Assembly: GCA_036824465.1 (NCBI GenBank) | Contig: DAITAC010000151.1 | Coordinates: 1 to 6,936, forward strand | Source: JAKOQB01 sp036824465 | GTDB taxonomy: Bacteria > Pseudomonadota > Gammaproteobacteria > Burkholderiales > Burkholderiaceae_F | Length of the DNA stretch: 6,936 nucleotides | Reading direction: 5' to 3' | In this document: positions 6,219-6,936 of the stretch, piece by piece | Position numbering within the stretch: the stretch's first letter is position 1 | Layout: every line of letters starts with the position of its first letter | Notes under the pieces: model-generated | Seen by the model: only the letters and a program-made list of their open reading frames with translations | Databases searched by the model: none | Told to the model about the DNA's origin: nothing | Position numbers and translations under genes: made by a program

Positions 6219-6833
6219 ATGCTGCAGGCCACACCAACCGAAGTCCGTCACAGCGCGTTCGAGGATGCGCAGGCGCTCGTCACCGGCTCGCTGTTCGTCG
6301 CGCTCGGCATCGCGATGTTTGCCCAGGCAGGTCTGCTGACCGGCGGCACGGCGGGGCTCGCGTTCCTGATCCATTACGCGACGGGCTGGCGCTTCGGCGC
6401 CGTGTTCTTCGTCCTCAATCTGCCCTTCTACTGGCTCGCGGTGCGCTCGATGGGATGGCAGTTCGTGCTGAAGACCTTCTGCGCGGTTGCGCTGCTTTCT
6501 CTTTTCAGCGAGCTGATGCCCGCGGTGCTCAGCTTCGGCCGGCTCAACTCGCTATATGCCGCGGTGATGGGGGGATTCCTGGTGGGCGCCGGACTGCTGA
6601 TGTTCTTCCGCCACAAGGCCAGCCTTGGCGGCGTCAACGTGCTCGTGCTTTTTCTGCAGGATCGTTACGGCTGGCGCGCGGGGAAGACGCAGATGGCAAT
6701 CGATTGTGCGATCGTGCTGGCGGCCTTCGCTCTGGTCGATCCGCTGAAGATTGCGATCTCGGTGCTCGGCGCGATCGCGCTGAACCTCGTCGTCGCGATC
6801 AACCACAAGCCGGGGCGCTACCTTGGGGTGTAG
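6219..6833 (+). CDS. YitT family integral membrane protein
   Basis: This is a member of the YitT family of bacterial membrane proteins with several helices and no settled function, acting in the inner membrane. The 204-aa product has a short N-terminal tail (about 1-18) and then hydrophobic segments near 19-37, 45-55, 59-76, 84-105, 112-130, 158-175 and 178-195. The family-typical glycine motif LLTGGTAGLAFL is at 39-50. A related motif, ASLGGVN, follows a basic RHK at 134-140, and each is followed 13 residues after its second glycine by GWR-x-G (56-60 and 151-155), revealing an internal repeat. ATG 6219 is preferred because HSAFEDAQALVTGSLF then falls near the N-terminus as expected; no good ribosome-binding site precedes it (only GGATTGG 12 nt away). 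The in-frame stretch upstream overlaps the small-protein gene and is not hydrophobic. The gene may depend on readthrough from the small gene. Confidence 0.9.
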   Translation: MLQATPTEVRHSAFEDAQALVTGSLFVALGIAMFAQAGLLTGGTAGLAFLIHYATGWRFGAVFFVLNLPFYWLAVRSMGWQFVLKTFCAVALLSLFSELMPAVLSFGRLNSLYAAVMGGFLVGAGLLMFFRHKASLGGVNVLVLFLQDRYGWRAGKTQMAIDCAIVLAAFALVDPLKIAISVLGAIALNLVVAINHKPGRYLGV

Positions 6834-6837
6834 CGCC
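6814..6837. terminator. Hairpin at the yitT / ETF-QO convergent junction, possible bidirectional terminator
   Basis: GGCGCTAC at 6814-6821 pairs perfectly with GTAGCGCC at 6830-6837 around an 8-nt loop. The right arm contains the yitT stop codon (6831-6833) and ends 3 nt short of the ETF-QO stop (6840-6842 on the minus strand). The hairpin is symmetric, so it forms in transcripts from either side. There is no T-run on either strand, so it is not a classical intrinsic terminator; it may only mark transcript ends or be coincidental. Confidence 0.35.
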
Positions 6838-6839
6838 GC

Positions 6840-6936
6840 CTACATATTCGTGTAATTCGGCCCGCCGCTGCCCTCGGGCACGACCCAGACGATGTTCTGC
6901 GTCGGGTCCTTGATGTCGCAGGTCTTGCAGTGCACG
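6840..6936 (-). CDS. Electron transfer flavoprotein-ubiquinone oxidoreductase (ETF-QO), C-terminal end only
   Basis: ETF-QO is an FAD and [4Fe-4S] membrane-associated enzyme that passes electrons from electron transfer flavoprotein (fed by acyl-CoA and other dehydrogenases) to ubiquinone. Only the last 31 codons and the TAG stop are in the window; the gene enters from the right edge. The residues read VHCKTCDIKDPTQNIVWVVP and then end EGSGGPNYTNM, the highly conserved C-terminus of this family. The pair C-x2-C in HCKTC supplies two ligands of the [4Fe-4S] cluster. The family's preceding Cys (C-V-H-C) would lie just beyond the edge, and the single leftover base, a C, fits a TGC codon. The length is far too short to judge domain integrity. 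It converges on yitT with a 6-bp gap. Confidence 0.93.
   Translation of the reverse strand, partial: VHCKTCDIKDPTQNIVWVVPEGSGGPNYTNM

Noticed and set aside
5888..6232. Minus-strand frame of 114 codons opposite the small exported-protein gene
   Set aside because: It encodes an Arg/Ser-rich product with no ribosome-binding site or domain, while the plus strand has a strong ribosome-binding site and a signal peptide.
1..6936. Mobile element, CRISPR array, tRNA/rRNA, toxin-antitoxin or defence system
   Set aside because: No transposase, integrase, spaced direct repeats, RNA-gene signature or defence-type domain was seen; gene content is housekeeping or transport and codon use looks uniform.

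Overview
The window is GC-rich, starts genes with GTG as well as ATG, and looks like a chromosomal piece of a proteobacterium, most likely a betaproteobacterium. The main reasons are the 3' end of a nuo (complex I) operon with NuoM and NuoN of proteobacterial type, and an electron-transfer-flavoprotein:ubiquinone oxidoreductase tail at the other edge. Both enzymes feed electrons to ubiquinone, so a respiratory, probably aerobic lifestyle is indicated. Species-level assignment is not possible from the sequence alone.

Layout: (1) 1-4470, plus strand: nuoM (5' end cut by the window), nuoN (4-bp overlap with nuoM), a Nudix hydrolase of the ADP-ribose pyrophosphatase type, and an EamA/DMT-family permease. 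These are packed with gaps of 3 bp and 1 bp, so they are probably cotranscribed. A very GC-rich hairpin sits over the end of the Nudix gene and covers the ribosome-binding region of the permease. (2) 4474-5757, minus strand: a PLP-dependent Cys/Met-metabolism enzyme (cystathionine gamma-synthase family), converging on the permease with a 3-bp gap. (3) 5758-5943: a 186-bp divergent intergenic region carrying a perfect 9-bp inverted repeat, the best regulatory candidate in the window. (4) 5944-6833, plus strand: a 78-aa predicted secreted protein with an excellent ribosome-binding site, followed by a YitT-family membrane protein. (5) 6840-6936, minus strand: the last 31 codons of ETF-QO, converging on yitT with a 6-bp gap spanned by an 8-bp-stem hairpin.

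The genes do not form one obvious pathway. NuoM/NuoN are proton-pumping subunits of NADH dehydrogenase. The Nudix enzyme probably turns over ADP-ribose, a product of NAD breakdown. ETF-QO is a second entry point to the quinone pool. The permease, the PLP enzyme, the small exported protein and YitT are accessory genes of uncertain substrate. I saw no phage, transposon, CRISPR, tRNA, rRNA or clear defence system. The most open items are the small two-cysteine exported protein, the hairpin at 3502-3526 and the inverted repeat at 5850-5899.
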